Origin: Daejeonella sp.
GTDB lineage: Bacteria > Bacteroidota > Bacteroidia > Sphingobacteriales > Sphingobacteriaceae
Length of the DNA: 64,000 nucleotides
NCBI RefSeq assembly: GCF_030695525.1
Contig: NZ_JAUYSS010000012.1
Span: 1-64,000 of the forward strand
Direction of reading: 5' to 3'
Part shown: one piece after another, positions 32,251 to 41,726 of the stretch
Layout of the letters: the number at the start of each line of letters is the position of its first letter
Numbering within the stretch: the first letter of the stretch is position 1
The notes under the pieces: generated by a model
The model's input: the letters and a program-made list of their open reading frames with translations, nothing else
Databases searched by the model: none
Told to the model about the DNA's origin: nothing
Position numbers and translations under genes: made by a program

Positions 32251-34680
32251 ATGCGAATTGCTTTAGCATGCTTACTTGGTTTTGTACTATTTAAAACTGT
32301 CAATGCACAAACCTCTTTAACGGATTCTTTAATCGTCGAGAAGTTTGAATATCATTCCAGGTCAAATCCTTCTAACATTCTGTTCGTTCATACGGATAAG
32401 ACGCTATATACTAATAACGAAACTATTTGGTTCAGTGCTTATCTGATGAAAAGTGGCGTTTTTTATTCCAAAGCACATACTATCTTATCAGTTGCGCTGG
32501 TCAGGGAAGATAGCAGGAAGGTTCTTTTGGAGAATCAATACCTATTGAAGGATGGGCTGAGCTTTGGGAGCATGACACTACCCGATTCCATTCCTCCGGG
32601 CAATTACCGGTTCATTGCCTCTACCAATGTATTGGACAATAAGGGACAGCCTCTGACTGTTTTTACCCAAGCGTTGACTATCAAAAGTATTACCTTGAAT
32701 ACCTTCAATGCAACCTTAAGTTTATTGGATAGTGCAGTGACTGATGGTGCTGTCCGTGCAAATATTACGGTAACCCTGAAAGATCCTGACCCCAAGTCGA
32801 AAATAAGACTGGGTATTAGCTATAGCGTAGCGAAGGGGGAGAAGAAAACGTTGATATTAAAACAAAATGAGAGCAGTTACACGATGACGATTCCGGCCGC
32901 ACAATTAAGTCAGGCTAACCCGGTTCTGCTCATTGCTGTGAGTTATAATAAAGAAGTGCAGTACCTGAGTGTAAAGCTTCCGGAAGTAATTGTAGGGGGA
33001 ATAAATGTTCGCTTTTTCCCCGAAGGTGGAAACCTTGTAAATGGAATTTCGGCTCTTATTGGGTGGGAGGCAAAAAACAGTCAGGATGTACCCATTGCAT
33101 TACTGGGTATTCTCTACCGTGATAATCTCCCGCTTGATACCATCAGCACCAGCAACTGTGGTATTGGCTCATTTAAGCTAAAGCCTGATTCAGGAAGCAT
33201 CTATACTTTAAAAGTATCTGCAAACACATACCTCGAAAAAGACACAATATACACCTTACCCCAAGCCATAAAGGAAGGAATTATATTACACCTCACTAAT
33301 GCCGTTGTAAATGACACCTTGGAAATCAGCCTGCATAGCAAATATCCAAGAAATGTTCAGGTACTAATCCATAACTACCAAAAAGCCTTCGTCTCGGTTA
33401 TGATACCAACTAATCCATCAGGGATTAAATTGAGCATTGCACTCCCTGCCTTACCAAAAGGTGTTTCTACAGTAACTGTACTAGACGAAACTGGAAGACC
33501 CCTAGCCGAACGCTTATTTTTTGCACACTATCATCAGAAAATAATAGCAGCAATACGAACCGATAAGACCACTTATAACAGGAAAGAGATGGTCAGTGTG
33601 AAAATAAAACTAACCGACCAAACCGGCAAACCTGAACAAGGCTTTATGTCTGTTGCAGCCGTTCAGGATAACCGAATTGAAAGCAGCAAACAGCAGGATA
33701 TTGAAAGTTATGTCTATTTAATTCATGATCTGGGAAACTTACCAAGAGATCCGGCGGGAAGAGGTTACGATAACAAAGATTATCTGGAAGCTATTATGTT
33801 GGTAAAAGGATGGAGAAGGTTCACCTGGCAAAACCTGATTCAGACAACAAAACAAGACACTCTTGCTATACAAACCCTACAAATGAGTGGAAGAGTTAAA
33901 TATAATAATAAGCTTTTAAAAAAACCAGTACAATTCAGTGTGATTAGAGATACTATATTTGAATTGTTAACTACTGATGATAATGGTGCTTTCATTATAA
34001 ATGAGACCCAATTACTAACTGCAGAAGGCCGGAATGTGCTTGCATCCGTAAATCAGAAAAACAAGATCGGGTACACTATTGAGACAGACAACCCGTTTAT
34101 GGAGATAAATCAGGGACTTGCTGATCAGTTTGAGATACAAAATTCTCAAGTAGCTCTGCTTATTCAAAATAGTTCTGATCAACAACTAAAAGGAATGGAA
34201 AGAATGATCGCTTTGCAGGAAGTAGTGGTTGATGGAAATAAAAATGAAAATGACAACTCTTTGTACGGTATGAAAGGGGCAGGTCCAAATGCTTGTGGAG
34301 ATTATGTGTGTAGCTTTGGTATTCTGAATTGTTCTAACCATGTTGGCGGTAGGGCACCTATAAAAGGTGTAAGATATGGAAATTTCGTATATCCAGGCTG
34401 TATTTTGGAGGAATCATCAAATGAAAATAGGACAATTTTTAAATTTAATCCTGTTTTCACTTCAAGAGAGTTTTACGGAGTAAATACAGATCCGGTTAGT
34501 TTACTTGAACCACAGTTCCTTTCCACTCTTTTCTGGCAACCGGGCTTAATGACTAATAAGAAAGGGGAGGCAGAGTTCAGCTTTATAACCAGCGATATCA
34601 CCGGTAAATTCAGAATAATTGTTCAGGGTGCTGGTATCACTGATACGGTATTTGGAGAAAGCTATTTTATTGTTAAGTGA
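32251..34680 (+). CDS. MG2-type giant exported protein, paralogue of 48006-50831
   Basis: The protein has 809 residues and a signal peptide (LLGFVLFKTVNAQ). An MG2-like macroglobulin region starts near residue 45 (HTDKTLYTNNETIWFSAYLM). The mid-region has FFPEGGNLVNG (about 254), then repeated beta-sandwich segments. The end FSFITSDITGKFRIIVQG is shared with the 941-aa paralogue (ISFYAADLPGYYSIVLEG). These proteins are surface-exposed or periplasmic in Bacteroidota, and their function is unknown; some carry TonB plug-like segments (here LQEVVVDGN, about 655). Confidence 0.75.
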   Translation: MRIALACLLGFVLFKTVNAQTSLTDSLIVEKFEYHSRSNPSNILFVHTDKTLYTNNETIWFSAYLMKSGVFYSKAHTILSVALVREDSRKVLLENQYLLKDGLSFGSMTLPDSIPPGNYRFIASTNVLDNKGQPLTVFTQALTIKSITLNTFNATLSLLDSAVTDGAVRANITVTLKDPDPKSKIRLGISYSVAKGEKKTLILKQNESSYTMTIPAAQLSQANPVLLIAVSYNKEVQYLSVKLPEVIVGGINVRFFPEGGNLVNGISALIGWEAKNSQDVPIALLGILYRDNLPLDTISTSNCGIGSFKLKPDSGSIYTLKVSANTYLEKDTIYTLPQAIKEGIILHLTNAVVNDTLEISLHSKYPRNVQVLIHNYQKAFVSVMIPTNPSGIKLSIALPALPKGVSTVTVLDETGRPLAERLFFAHYHQKIIAAIRTDKTTYNRKEMVSVKIKLTDQTGKPEQGFMSVAAVQDNRIESSKQQDIESYVYLIHDLGNLPRDPAGRGYDNKDYLEAIMLVKGWRRFTWQNLIQTTKQDTLAIQTLQMSGRVKYNNKLLKKPVQFSVIRDTIFELLTTDDNGAFIINETQLLTAEGRNVLASVNQKNKIGYTIETDNPFMEINQGLADQFEIQNSQVALLIQNSSDQQLKGMERMIALQEVVVDGNKNENDNSLYGMKGAGPNACGDYVCSFGILNCSNHVGGRAPIKGVRYGNFVYPGCILEESSNENRTIFKFNPVFTSREFYGVNTDPVSLLEPQFLSTLFWQPGLMTNKKGEAEFSFITSDITGKFRIIVQGAGITDTVFGESYFIVK

Positions 34681-35011
34681 TAGTATTCCTTTTTTACTAC
34701 CGGCGATGACCTAGTCGAACATATTTGTAACTCAATTGATCTTAAATTCCACTCATAGGACAATAACCCCATATAGATAGGATTAATTTTCAAAAGTTAT
34801 TCGATAATTGGTACTATTCAAGTTAATCATTACATATATTTCTATCCTTTATTACTCTTTCGATAGGTGATAACAATAAAATTCATAGATAGACTTATCA
34901 GATCCTGAACAGTTGCCTTAATATTCTTAATGAATTCATTTGCAGCGTGTTTCTAATAATTCAAATGCGGATATTCATATAAAAATTTCAAACCATTTAA
35001 TTTTTCACATT
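34681..35011. other. AT-rich gap upstream of the small peptide gene
   Basis: 331 bases, AT-rich, with no coding frame. A TTCATTTG near 34935 weakly resembles a -7 box but lies well upstream of the peptide start. Confidence 0.4.
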
Positions 35012-35254
35012 ATGAAAACAAAAAATGCATTTAAAACATTGGCTATAGCAGCTGTGTTCGGATTATCCTATGTAGGTTTTACTTTCTCAAATGCAACGGA
35101 ACGAATTGCCGGGGTAGAAACAACTGTAACTATGATTTCTCTCAGCACACAAGCTAAAGCATGTACAGAAGTATGGGAGGGTTGGGGAATTGGTTATTGT
35201 AATAATTTTGACAGATGTGCTTATACTATGGGACCAGGCAACTGTTACTTCTAA
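35012..35254 (+). CDS. Small secreted Cys-rich peptide (NVEALA-like style)
   Basis: The ATG at 35012 (MKTKNAFKTLAIAAVFGLSYVGFTF) is preferred because it begins a signal sequence; 24 upstream codons in frame look non-coding. The product has 80 residues. The C-terminal 32 residues contain four Cys (AKACTEVWEG, IGYCNNFDRCAYTMGPGNCYF), enough for two disulfides, and are rich in Gly, Asn and aromatics. Small peptides of this style in Bacteroidota (NVEALA family) lie beside DUF4221 or six-bladed propeller lipoproteins, as here. A strong terminator follows it, so it is probably expressed far above the downstream genes. Function unknown. Confidence 0.65.
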   Translation: MKTKNAFKTLAIAAVFGLSYVGFTFSNATERIAGVETTVTMISLSTQAKACTEVWEGWGIGYCNNFDRCAYTMGPGNCYF

Positions 35255-35280
35255 GCCTAAATTAAAAATAACATTCAAGT

Positions 35281-35327
35281 CAAAAGCCTCTCATCAAATA
35301 ACTGTTTGTGATTGATAGAGGCTTTTG
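35281..35327 (+). terminator. Hairpin terminator after the Cys-rich peptide gene
   Basis: An 11-base stem CAAAAGCCTCT (35281-35291) pairs with AGAGGCTTTTG (35317-35327); the loop can form a further short stem (ATCA with TGAT). Downstream genes start at 35391, so read-through would be needed to express them from the peptide promoter. Confidence 0.7.
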
Positions 35328-35390
35328 CATTTATTAGATTCTTCGAAAATTAAGATTTTTTTAAAAACATTAACCCCTAATAATTAAACC

Positions 35391-35888
35391 ATGGGCAGAC
35401 GTATTTTCTTCTTTCTATCTGCTATTTTCCTTATGAGCTGTACTAATAATACAGAATCAGCAATGGGTAAAATAGAAGAACAATTTAAACTAAGTTTAAA
35501 AGCTTTGACAAATAGTCAAAATATTAATTCAGATATATATATGGTTATTCCCAGAGCAGGCTGTAGTGCCTGTATATCAACAGCAGAAAAGTATATGATG
35601 GACAAACTTAAAAACCCGATAAAAAATCCGTCTGTTAAGTTCATTCTGACAGATTTTGATTCGCAAAAAATGCTAAGAGCTAGGTTTGGGAACCTATTTA
35701 AAAGTGAGCAACTCATTATTGACCCTGAGAATATCTTTAAATCAAATAAAAGCTTGAAATCTCTCTATCCTACTATCTACTTCTTTGACAAAAGTTCAAG
35801 ATTAATCCAGGTTAGTGAAGTGTCCCCTGGCAAGGATGGTATAGCCGATATAGCTATATATTCAAATAATAAGCTTGTTTTAAAATAA
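35391..35888 (+). CDS. Thioredoxin-like lipoprotein
   Basis: The protein has 165 residues and a lipoprotein signal (FFFLSAIFLMSCTNN). A thioredoxin-like motif is present in IPRAGCSACISTAEKY (CxxC), followed by VKFILTDFD and PTIYFFDKSSRLIQVSEVSPG. It is likely anchored in the outer or inner membrane and may reduce or isomerise disulfides. It lies in a run with the Cys-rich peptide and the O-antigen-ligase-like gene (eight bases upstream of the latter). Confidence 0.7.
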   Translation: MGRRIFFFLSAIFLMSCTNNTESAMGKIEEQFKLSLKALTNSQNINSDIYMVIPRAGCSACISTAEKYMMDKLKNPIKNPSVKFILTDFDSQKMLRARFGNLFKSEQLIIDPENIFKSNKSLKSLYPTIYFFDKSSRLIQVSEVSPGKDGIADIAIYSNNKLVLK

Positions 35889-35895
35889 CGGTAAT

Positions 35896-37704
35896 ATGAC
35901 CGCTAAATTACCTCAAAAAATTCGTTTACTAGTATCTTTCTGTATCTTCATCTTTAGTCTTCTTTTTGTAAATGTTCTGTTTAGGGATATTTTCACTGGC
36001 TCGATTTCCTTTGATTATAAAGTACTTTATTTTAATACAATAGCTTGTATTAGTGTTGTTTTATCCGTCTTAGCCTTACAAATTAACCGCCTGGAAGTTG
36101 ATAAAATTGATATCCTACTATTAATCTTTGTCAGTTATTTAGTTGCAAACTATCTTTTCAAGGTAAATTCATTTAATAATTCTCTTTATGCAGTAGTTCT
36201 GTCAGCCTTATCTGCTCTATTGATTAAACGAGTTATAATAATCTACCGGAATTCCTTTCCATTCTATTTAATATTCACTACTTCATTTTTACTTGTAGGC
36301 ATTATAGAGACTTTGATAGGCTTATCCCAACTATTTAATTTTACAGCTAAAACCGAACAATACATAAACGGGTCGTTTTATAATTCAGGAATTTTTGCGA
36401 TTTATACGGCATCAACTTTGATGTTTTCAATAGCATACTACTTTAGCATTGATGAATCTGGTACGAAGAATCGGATAATTGAATTTCTTTGTTTGACCAA
36501 TATCTTATTAGCCATAATCGCTTTACCTGCTACTCATTCGAGATCGAGCTGGATGGGGATATTATTAACCTCATCAGCTTTTTTTGCTATTAGATACAAA
36601 ATATGGACACTCCCTGATAGGTTGAATAGGTATAAACATTCATTCATAATATCCCTTATAAGTATCGCAAGTATGGCATTTGTTATGTTATACTATTATA
36701 AAAAAGATTCGGCAGATGGTCGCATAGTGATATGGAAAACAAGTTTGATCGCTATTCAGGGAAATTTCTTGACAGGATTAGGGTTTGATGAGATTCAACA
36801 CAAATTTGGAGATTATCAAACACTCTATTTTAATAAAAACCCAGATGATGGAGTCAAATTTTCTGATAAAATTGAATATGCATTTAATGACTTTCTACAC
36901 ATTTTTGTTGAAAACGGTTTGATTGGGTTACTTCTTTTTTTATTATTCTTATACATTATTTATAAGGAAGTACTCAAACAAAAGAATACCAATTCTTATT
37001 TGGCAGGTGCAATTAGCGGTTCTGTTTTCATTTTAATAAGCAGTCTGTTTTCTTATCCTTTCGAAATGATTTCTATACGTTTCCTGTTTTTTTTCTTTCT
37101 TATTATTATAATGAGTTCTATTTGTGTAAACAACAATTCATATAAATTAAACTATTCATTTACTTTATTAGCTACCATACTTATAACCGGTCTATGCACA
37201 TATATTCTATGGCAACAATACAATGTGTTTTCATCAAAGAAACACTTAATAATCGCTCAGAATAGTGTTTATGACGGCGGCTTTGAGAATGCAAGATTTC
37301 ATTATCAAACTGCTCTAAAATATACCCCAAGTCAAATCAGTGTTTTACCTGCTTATGGTATGACTTTACTGATGCTCAAAGAATATCATAAAAGTGCTGC
37401 CATTCTTTCATATGCAAATAAGCATCTTTCAGATCCATTTTTGTCATGCAACTTAGGCTTGGCTTATAGTAATATTAAAGAATATGATAAGGCTGAAATT
37501 GCTTTTTTAAGGGCAATATATATGTTGCCCAACAGGATGTACTCCAGATTCTTATTGGCAAATATGTATAATGAAAGTGGCTTTAGAGATAAGGCAATTG
37601 CAATGGCCAAAGAAATTTTGACAATGCCCGTAAAAGTAGAATCGGATGCAACTATGGAGATGAAATCGAAAATGCGAAGCTTACTTAATAAAGAAACCAA
37701 TTAA
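35896..37704 (+). CDS. O-antigen ligase/polymerase-fold membrane protein with C-terminal TPR
   Basis: The protein has 602 residues and about 11 TM helices in its first 430. The WaaL/Wzy-type signature is seen around ATHSRSSWMGILL and GRIVIWKTSLIAIQGNFLTGLGFD, with the loop EYAFNDFLHIFVENGLIGLL. The C-terminal part has TPR-like repeats (NARFHYQTALKYTPSQ, YDKAEIAFLRAIYMLPNRMY). Proteins of this fold transfer or polymerise glycans; some (PglL-type) glycosylate proteins. Standing between the thioredoxin-like lipoprotein and the DUF4221-like gene, it may act on the Cys-rich peptide or other exported cargo. No glycosyltransferases are near. Confidence 0.75.
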   Translation: MTAKLPQKIRLLVSFCIFIFSLLFVNVLFRDIFTGSISFDYKVLYFNTIACISVVLSVLALQINRLEVDKIDILLLIFVSYLVANYLFKVNSFNNSLYAVVLSALSALLIKRVIIIYRNSFPFYLIFTTSFLLVGIIETLIGLSQLFNFTAKTEQYINGSFYNSGIFAIYTASTLMFSIAYYFSIDESGTKNRIIEFLCLTNILLAIIALPATHSRSSWMGILLTSSAFFAIRYKIWTLPDRLNRYKHSFIISLISIASMAFVMLYYYKKDSADGRIVIWKTSLIAIQGNFLTGLGFDEIQHKFGDYQTLYFNKNPDDGVKFSDKIEYAFNDFLHIFVENGLIGLLLFLLFLYIIYKEVLKQKNTNSYLAGAISGSVFILISSLFSYPFEMISIRFLFFFFLIIIMSSICVNNNSYKLNYSFTLLATILITGLCTYILWQQYNVFSSKKHLIIAQNSVYDGGFENARFHYQTALKYTPSQISVLPAYGMTLLMLKEYHKSAAILSYANKHLSDPFLSCNLGLAYSNIKEYDKAEIAFLRAIYMLPNRMYSRFLLANMYNESGFRDKAIAMAKEILTMPVKVESDATMEMKSKMRSLLNKETN

Positions 37705-37716
37705 TATATCCAACTC

Positions 37717-38919
37717 ATGAAACATATCCACTTCTCCTTACTTGTTATAGTTATCGTAAGCGTGTTCGCCTCATGCAATTCCGCAAACAAAAAAATTGAA
37801 ATTCAAACTAAACAGACATTCAACGATAGTATTACTGTTATTAAGTCGGGTATTGCCAGGTTTGAACTTGATTCGATCACATCACCTCATATCCAGGCTC
37901 TTCAGTCGTATAATAACGGAGACGATAGCTTTTTAATTTATTTAAATGAAGAAACCGGCGCGCTATACATAAATGATATAGTCACTAAAAAAGTTATCAA
38001 ATCAATTAATGTGATGGATGGTGCAGAGCATCACAATAAAACCTACCAGGGCTTTTATTATCATAATAAGGATTCTATTTTTATGTACTCATTTAAACCC
38101 AAGGTAACACTCATCAACGAAATGGGAGAAGTTAAACAAGAGTATATACTAACTAGCAACAGCAGTGATAAAAATGAAAGGCAATCATATTTGGGGATTT
38201 GGTCCTCTACAACAACACCTTCATCACATCTATATAGTGATACGTTGTATATTAATTCTGTAATTGTTGGTGGTAACAGAGCCAATAGAAAAGTACAAAT
38301 CCTATTAAATGTCAATACAGGACAAACCAGATTAAGCAATACTTTGTTTCCTGAACAATATGAAAAATATAATTTCGGTGATATTAATTATGATATCTAT
38401 TCTAACTGTGTCAATTCAAGCAAAAACATGTTGGTATATAGTTTTCCAGGCTATGAAAAAGTTATCATAAACCAATTAAACGGTAACAAAGTTTACGAAA
38501 AATCTGCACAGAGTAAGTATATTTCCTATTTTACAGAGTATAATAAAAGTGATTATTCTGACGCAATCTCCAGTCCTACTTTAGAATATTTCATGACTTC
38601 CCCTTTGTACGGGGGAGTATATTATGATAAATTCAGGGATCTGTATTATAGACTGGCTTTATTGCCGATAGAACAAAGAAATTTAAACTATGAAGAAAAG
38701 GACTCACCGTTAAAACAAATCTCAGTGATTGTATTCGATAAGGACTTTAATTATCTTGGAGAACAGAAATTAGAGCCGAATAAGTATCTTATGTTTAGTG
38801 CATTTGTATCCGAAGATGGGTTCAATATTCAAAACAGAAATAATTCAGATGAAACATTTGATTTTACAACGTTTATAGTTAAACCCAAACAAGATAAGAA
38901 GACACTCGCAAAGAAATAA
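37717..38919 (+). CDS. DUF4221-like propeller lipoprotein
   Basis: The protein has 400 residues with a lipoprotein signal (IVSVFASCNSANKK). The rest is beta-rich and reads like a propeller (FLIYLNEETGALYINDIVTKKVIK, GFYYHNKDSIFMYSFKPKVTLIN, KDFNYLGEQKL). It resembles the DUF4221 family known next to small NVEALA peptides. It is 12 bases after the ligase-fold gene and ends the run. Substrate unknown. Confidence 0.6.
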   Translation: MKHIHFSLLVIVIVSVFASCNSANKKIEIQTKQTFNDSITVIKSGIARFELDSITSPHIQALQSYNNGDDSFLIYLNEETGALYINDIVTKKVIKSINVMDGAEHHNKTYQGFYYHNKDSIFMYSFKPKVTLINEMGEVKQEYILTSNSSDKNERQSYLGIWSSTTTPSSHLYSDTLYINSVIVGGNRANRKVQILLNVNTGQTRLSNTLFPEQYEKYNFGDINYDIYSNCVNSSKNMLVYSFPGYEKVIINQLNGNKVYEKSAQSKYISYFTEYNKSDYSDAISSPTLEYFMTSPLYGGVYYDKFRDLYYRLALLPIEQRNLNYEEKDSPLKQISVIVFDKDFNYLGEQKLEPNKYLMFSAFVSEDGFNIQNRNNSDETFDFTTFIVKPKQDKKTLAKK

Positions 38920-39017
38920 CGCCAATTATAATTCAAGCCTTAACTCGATGTAAATTTGAAAAGTCATAATGATACACAAAGAAATTAATGAAGCAGTTTA
39001 GCTTCTCAGTTTCTAGT

Positions 39018-40682
39018 TTAATAATGCTGACAGAAGAAGTTAGCTAAATATTGCATTGCATTCTTGAGATTATTCGACTTCCTGAACCAATGTCCTTCAG
39101 CATCATAACTTACAATTTTAATATTGTCATTGTTTATTTGTTCTTTTCTCAACTTATTCAATAGATCCGAATATCCTACTATAGGGTCATTCCTGCCAAG
39201 AAAATATATAGTTGGAATTGATGAATTATATTCAGAAGATGAGGATATGCCGAAAAAAGAAGCTGAAGCAAGGATATTTTTATTATCTTCTATTAAGGTA
39301 TGTTCCATAAGAATATTTCCTGAACTGGTGGACAAATAATAAATAGGATGCTCCTTATAATAATCTCTTATAAAATTCTTCCATTTCGCTATATCTGTAA
39401 CTGCATCAGAAAAATTAGCATTATAAAATGATTTCCCAAAACCGGCAGACATCGGATAATTGGGAGCTAAGATCACATAACCGTTATTACATAAGTTGCT
39501 CAATAAGGGATCCCATCTTGGCGAAAAATCTGAATGCAATCCTGGATGAAAAAACAATATAACCCCCTTTATCTTTACTTCATTAGGTGGAGAATATAGA
39601 TAAGCTGGTGATCTTTCAGTAGTTTGTTCTATGAATTTATATGAAATATTAAGCTTAAGGCTATTTCCTGTAAGATTATTGAATGAGTTGTCTGATATAT
39701 TATAACTGATTATTGATTTAGGGGTATCAAAATCTGTGAAAGTGAAAATAATATCCTTAGTATCATAGAATTCATAATTATAGATAACCCCATTATTTGT
39801 AATTTTATAAATAGTCCCTGAATTGAGGTCCATCTTTCTTAATAGATATTCACTGTTTATAACTTCAATGTAAAATAAGCTCTCACCATTATATTTAGGC
39901 ATTTTTACATCGTGTGCAGATTGTAAAAGTTGTTCTGGAACCCCGGGTTTATCTTCAATATTTACCCGATAAATACTGTAATATTCAGAATCAATATTAT
40001 TTGAAAAATAAATCTCCTTACCGTAAATAAATGGATTCATTTTCTCTCCTTCTGAATTTGAGGAAATCTCAATCCTTTGCTTATTATCATTTAGCTTTAT
40101 ACATAATAACTTATTGTCATAATTTGCTACCATAAAATTATATTCTTCAGAGTACTGCACATTATGAAGGTTTTTTACATTGCTAATCAGTATTCTTTTT
40201 GTCTGTTTCAATACATCAACAATATATATGTCATTATCATCTATTAATTGAACAATTAATAGCAACCCTTTTTTAAAGGAAAAAACTGACCTGATGTAAT
40301 TGCTTCCGAAATAGCTATTAAAATTCGAATCAGTAGATCGAAATTTTTCGTTACCGTCCTGATCTGTTAAACCTGCAACTCTTCCTTTAAAAAGAAAAGG
40401 ATACATAACGTTTGGAATCGAGTCATATACACTAAGCTTGCTATTTTTATATTTATAAAGTGAAAATAAATCTGATTTGTTTCCTGAAATGATTATTTCA
40501 CCATTAGGATGTATTAAAAATGAAGGTTCAACTTCCATGCCTGACTCAATAAACGATATGGTCTCGGCGACACATTTTTTATTTTGAGTACTCAGATAGA
40601 AATAAAAATAACCAGATATAGCTAATATAACCAGAACAAAAGACAAAATTAAGAAGGTATACCTATACCGTTTTAGCTGCAT
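39018..40682 (-). CDS. Membrane-anchored S9/prolyl-oligopeptidase-like alpha/beta hydrolase
   Basis: The ATG at 40682 (MQLKRYRYTFLIL) gives an N-terminal membrane anchor; the upstream in-frame TTG adds four residues. The product has about 554 residues: a propeller-like N-terminal region (SDLFSLYKYKNSKLSVYD, IYRVNIED), then an alpha/beta hydrolase (VKGVILFFHPG, STSSGN as nucleophile motif at about 452, GRNDPIV at about 495, GHWF at about 529). The nucleophile motif reads S-x-S-x-G rather than G-x-S-x-G. It follows the GH18-like gene by 18 bases and is divergent from the peptide locus. Confidence 0.7.
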   Translation of the reverse strand: MQLKRYRYTFLILSFVLVILAISGYFYFYLSTQNKKCVAETISFIESGMEVEPSFLIHPNGEIIISGNKSDLFSLYKYKNSKLSVYDSIPNVMYPFLFKGRVAGLTDQDGNEKFRSTDSNFNSYFGSNYIRSVFSFKKGLLLIVQLIDDNDIYIVDVLKQTKRILISNVKNLHNVQYSEEYNFMVANYDNKLLCIKLNDNKQRIEISSNSEGEKMNPFIYGKEIYFSNNIDSEYYSIYRVNIEDKPGVPEQLLQSAHDVKMPKYNGESLFYIEVINSEYLLRKMDLNSGTIYKITNNGVIYNYEFYDTKDIIFTFTDFDTPKSIISYNISDNSFNNLTGNSLKLNISYKFIEQTTERSPAYLYSPPNEVKIKGVILFFHPGLHSDFSPRWDPLLSNLCNNGYVILAPNYPMSAGFGKSFYNANFSDAVTDIAKWKNFIRDYYKEHPIYYLSTSSGNILMEHTLIEDNKNILASASFFGISSSSEYNSSIPTIYFLGRNDPIVGYSDLLNKLRKEQINNDNIKIVSYDAEGHWFRKSNNLKNAMQYLANFFCQHY

Positions 40683-40700
40683 GACGAAATACAATTATCA

Positions 40701-41726
40701 TTATTTAACCCAATTATCATAAAACTGATCCCATTCAAGCTCATCTGTTTCCCAATCGCAAAAAAGGGATATTCCATTTACTATTTGCTTTGTGGAATCT
40801 ACGAGAGAAGCTTTATTTTTAATAGTCTGTAAGGAACTAGGAATATTTTCAATTTCAAGATTTCTATATTTATGAAGTTCAGGCCTATTTATAAAAGTAC
40901 CGATTGCTATAAGGTATTGAATATCTCTTGAATTTTTTAACATTCGAATGTCCTGAATCAGTTCAGCACAGTTATCTTCAAAAATCTTTTTGTCATTAAT
41001 TTGGGTATCATAGTATAGAAAAGACAACTGATCAATATGTTTGACTAACTCATTCAATTCAGACATACTTGTTTTTCTTTTCCATGGCTTGGTATCCTTT
41101 GAGGTTGCTACTACTACTGATGAAATAAATGCGTCAGGAATTATCTGCCGAAGTTTTTTGTGAAATGAATTAACATTATCTGCATAGATCTCATAATCGC
41201 CCGGTCTGGTCTTATTTATCTCAGTATCCAAAAAAGGGTCACCCGGAAGTATAAACTCCAGATCTACATGTACTCCGGGTACATTGAGTGTATTGAATAA
41301 TTTTTTAGTATCAACTAAAGCATTATTAACCCATAAAGAGTCATTAAGATACACTGTCTTATTTTGCACACCTCCAACCCATGGTAAAATGACAATTTCG
41401 GGATAATAAGCCTTCAGGGTTTTTACAGAATTGATGGCAGTTTCAGAAAAAGCATAATCGGGGAGGTGACCATCTTCACCATAAGGTCCGGCAAATAGAT
41501 ATGCATATTTGATCTTATTCTTCTTCAGTGTTTCTGCATATTCTCTAATATGTCTATTACTTAATTTTTCCTCTGTACTAGGCTTATATCCTCTTAAATA
41601 AATACTCTCGGTCCAGACAGCATTTTGCTGACCGTACAAATGTTTTAATTTATCTACTTTGGATTTGCATTGTATTAATACAATTAGAATCAATGGAAAT
41701 AACAGGTTTGTCAATTTTAATTTCAT
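40701..41726 (-). CDS. GH18-like TIM-barrel lipoprotein
   Basis: The protein has 341 residues with a lipoprotein signal (LFPLILIVLIQCKSK). It reads like a glycoside-hydrolase-18-type barrel: KYAYLFAGPYGEDGHL, IVILPWVGGV, then VPGVHVDLEFI (about 147-158), in the place of the DxxDxDxE motif, and a later strand GISLFCDWET. The catalytic motif is incomplete, so it may bind rather than cut glycan. It is co-oriented with the S9-type hydrolase. Confidence 0.55.
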   Translation of the reverse strand: MKLKLTNLLFPLILIVLIQCKSKVDKLKHLYGQQNAVWTESIYLRGYKPSTEEKLSNRHIREYAETLKKNKIKYAYLFAGPYGEDGHLPDYAFSETAINSVKTLKAYYPEIVILPWVGGVQNKTVYLNDSLWVNNALVDTKKLFNTLNVPGVHVDLEFILPGDPFLDTEINKTRPGDYEIYADNVNSFHKKLRQIIPDAFISSVVVATSKDTKPWKRKTSMSELNELVKHIDQLSFLYYDTQINDKKIFEDNCAELIQDIRMLKNSRDIQYLIAIGTFINRPELHKYRNLEIENIPSSLQTIKNKASLVDSTKQIVNGISLFCDWETDELEWDQFYDNWVK

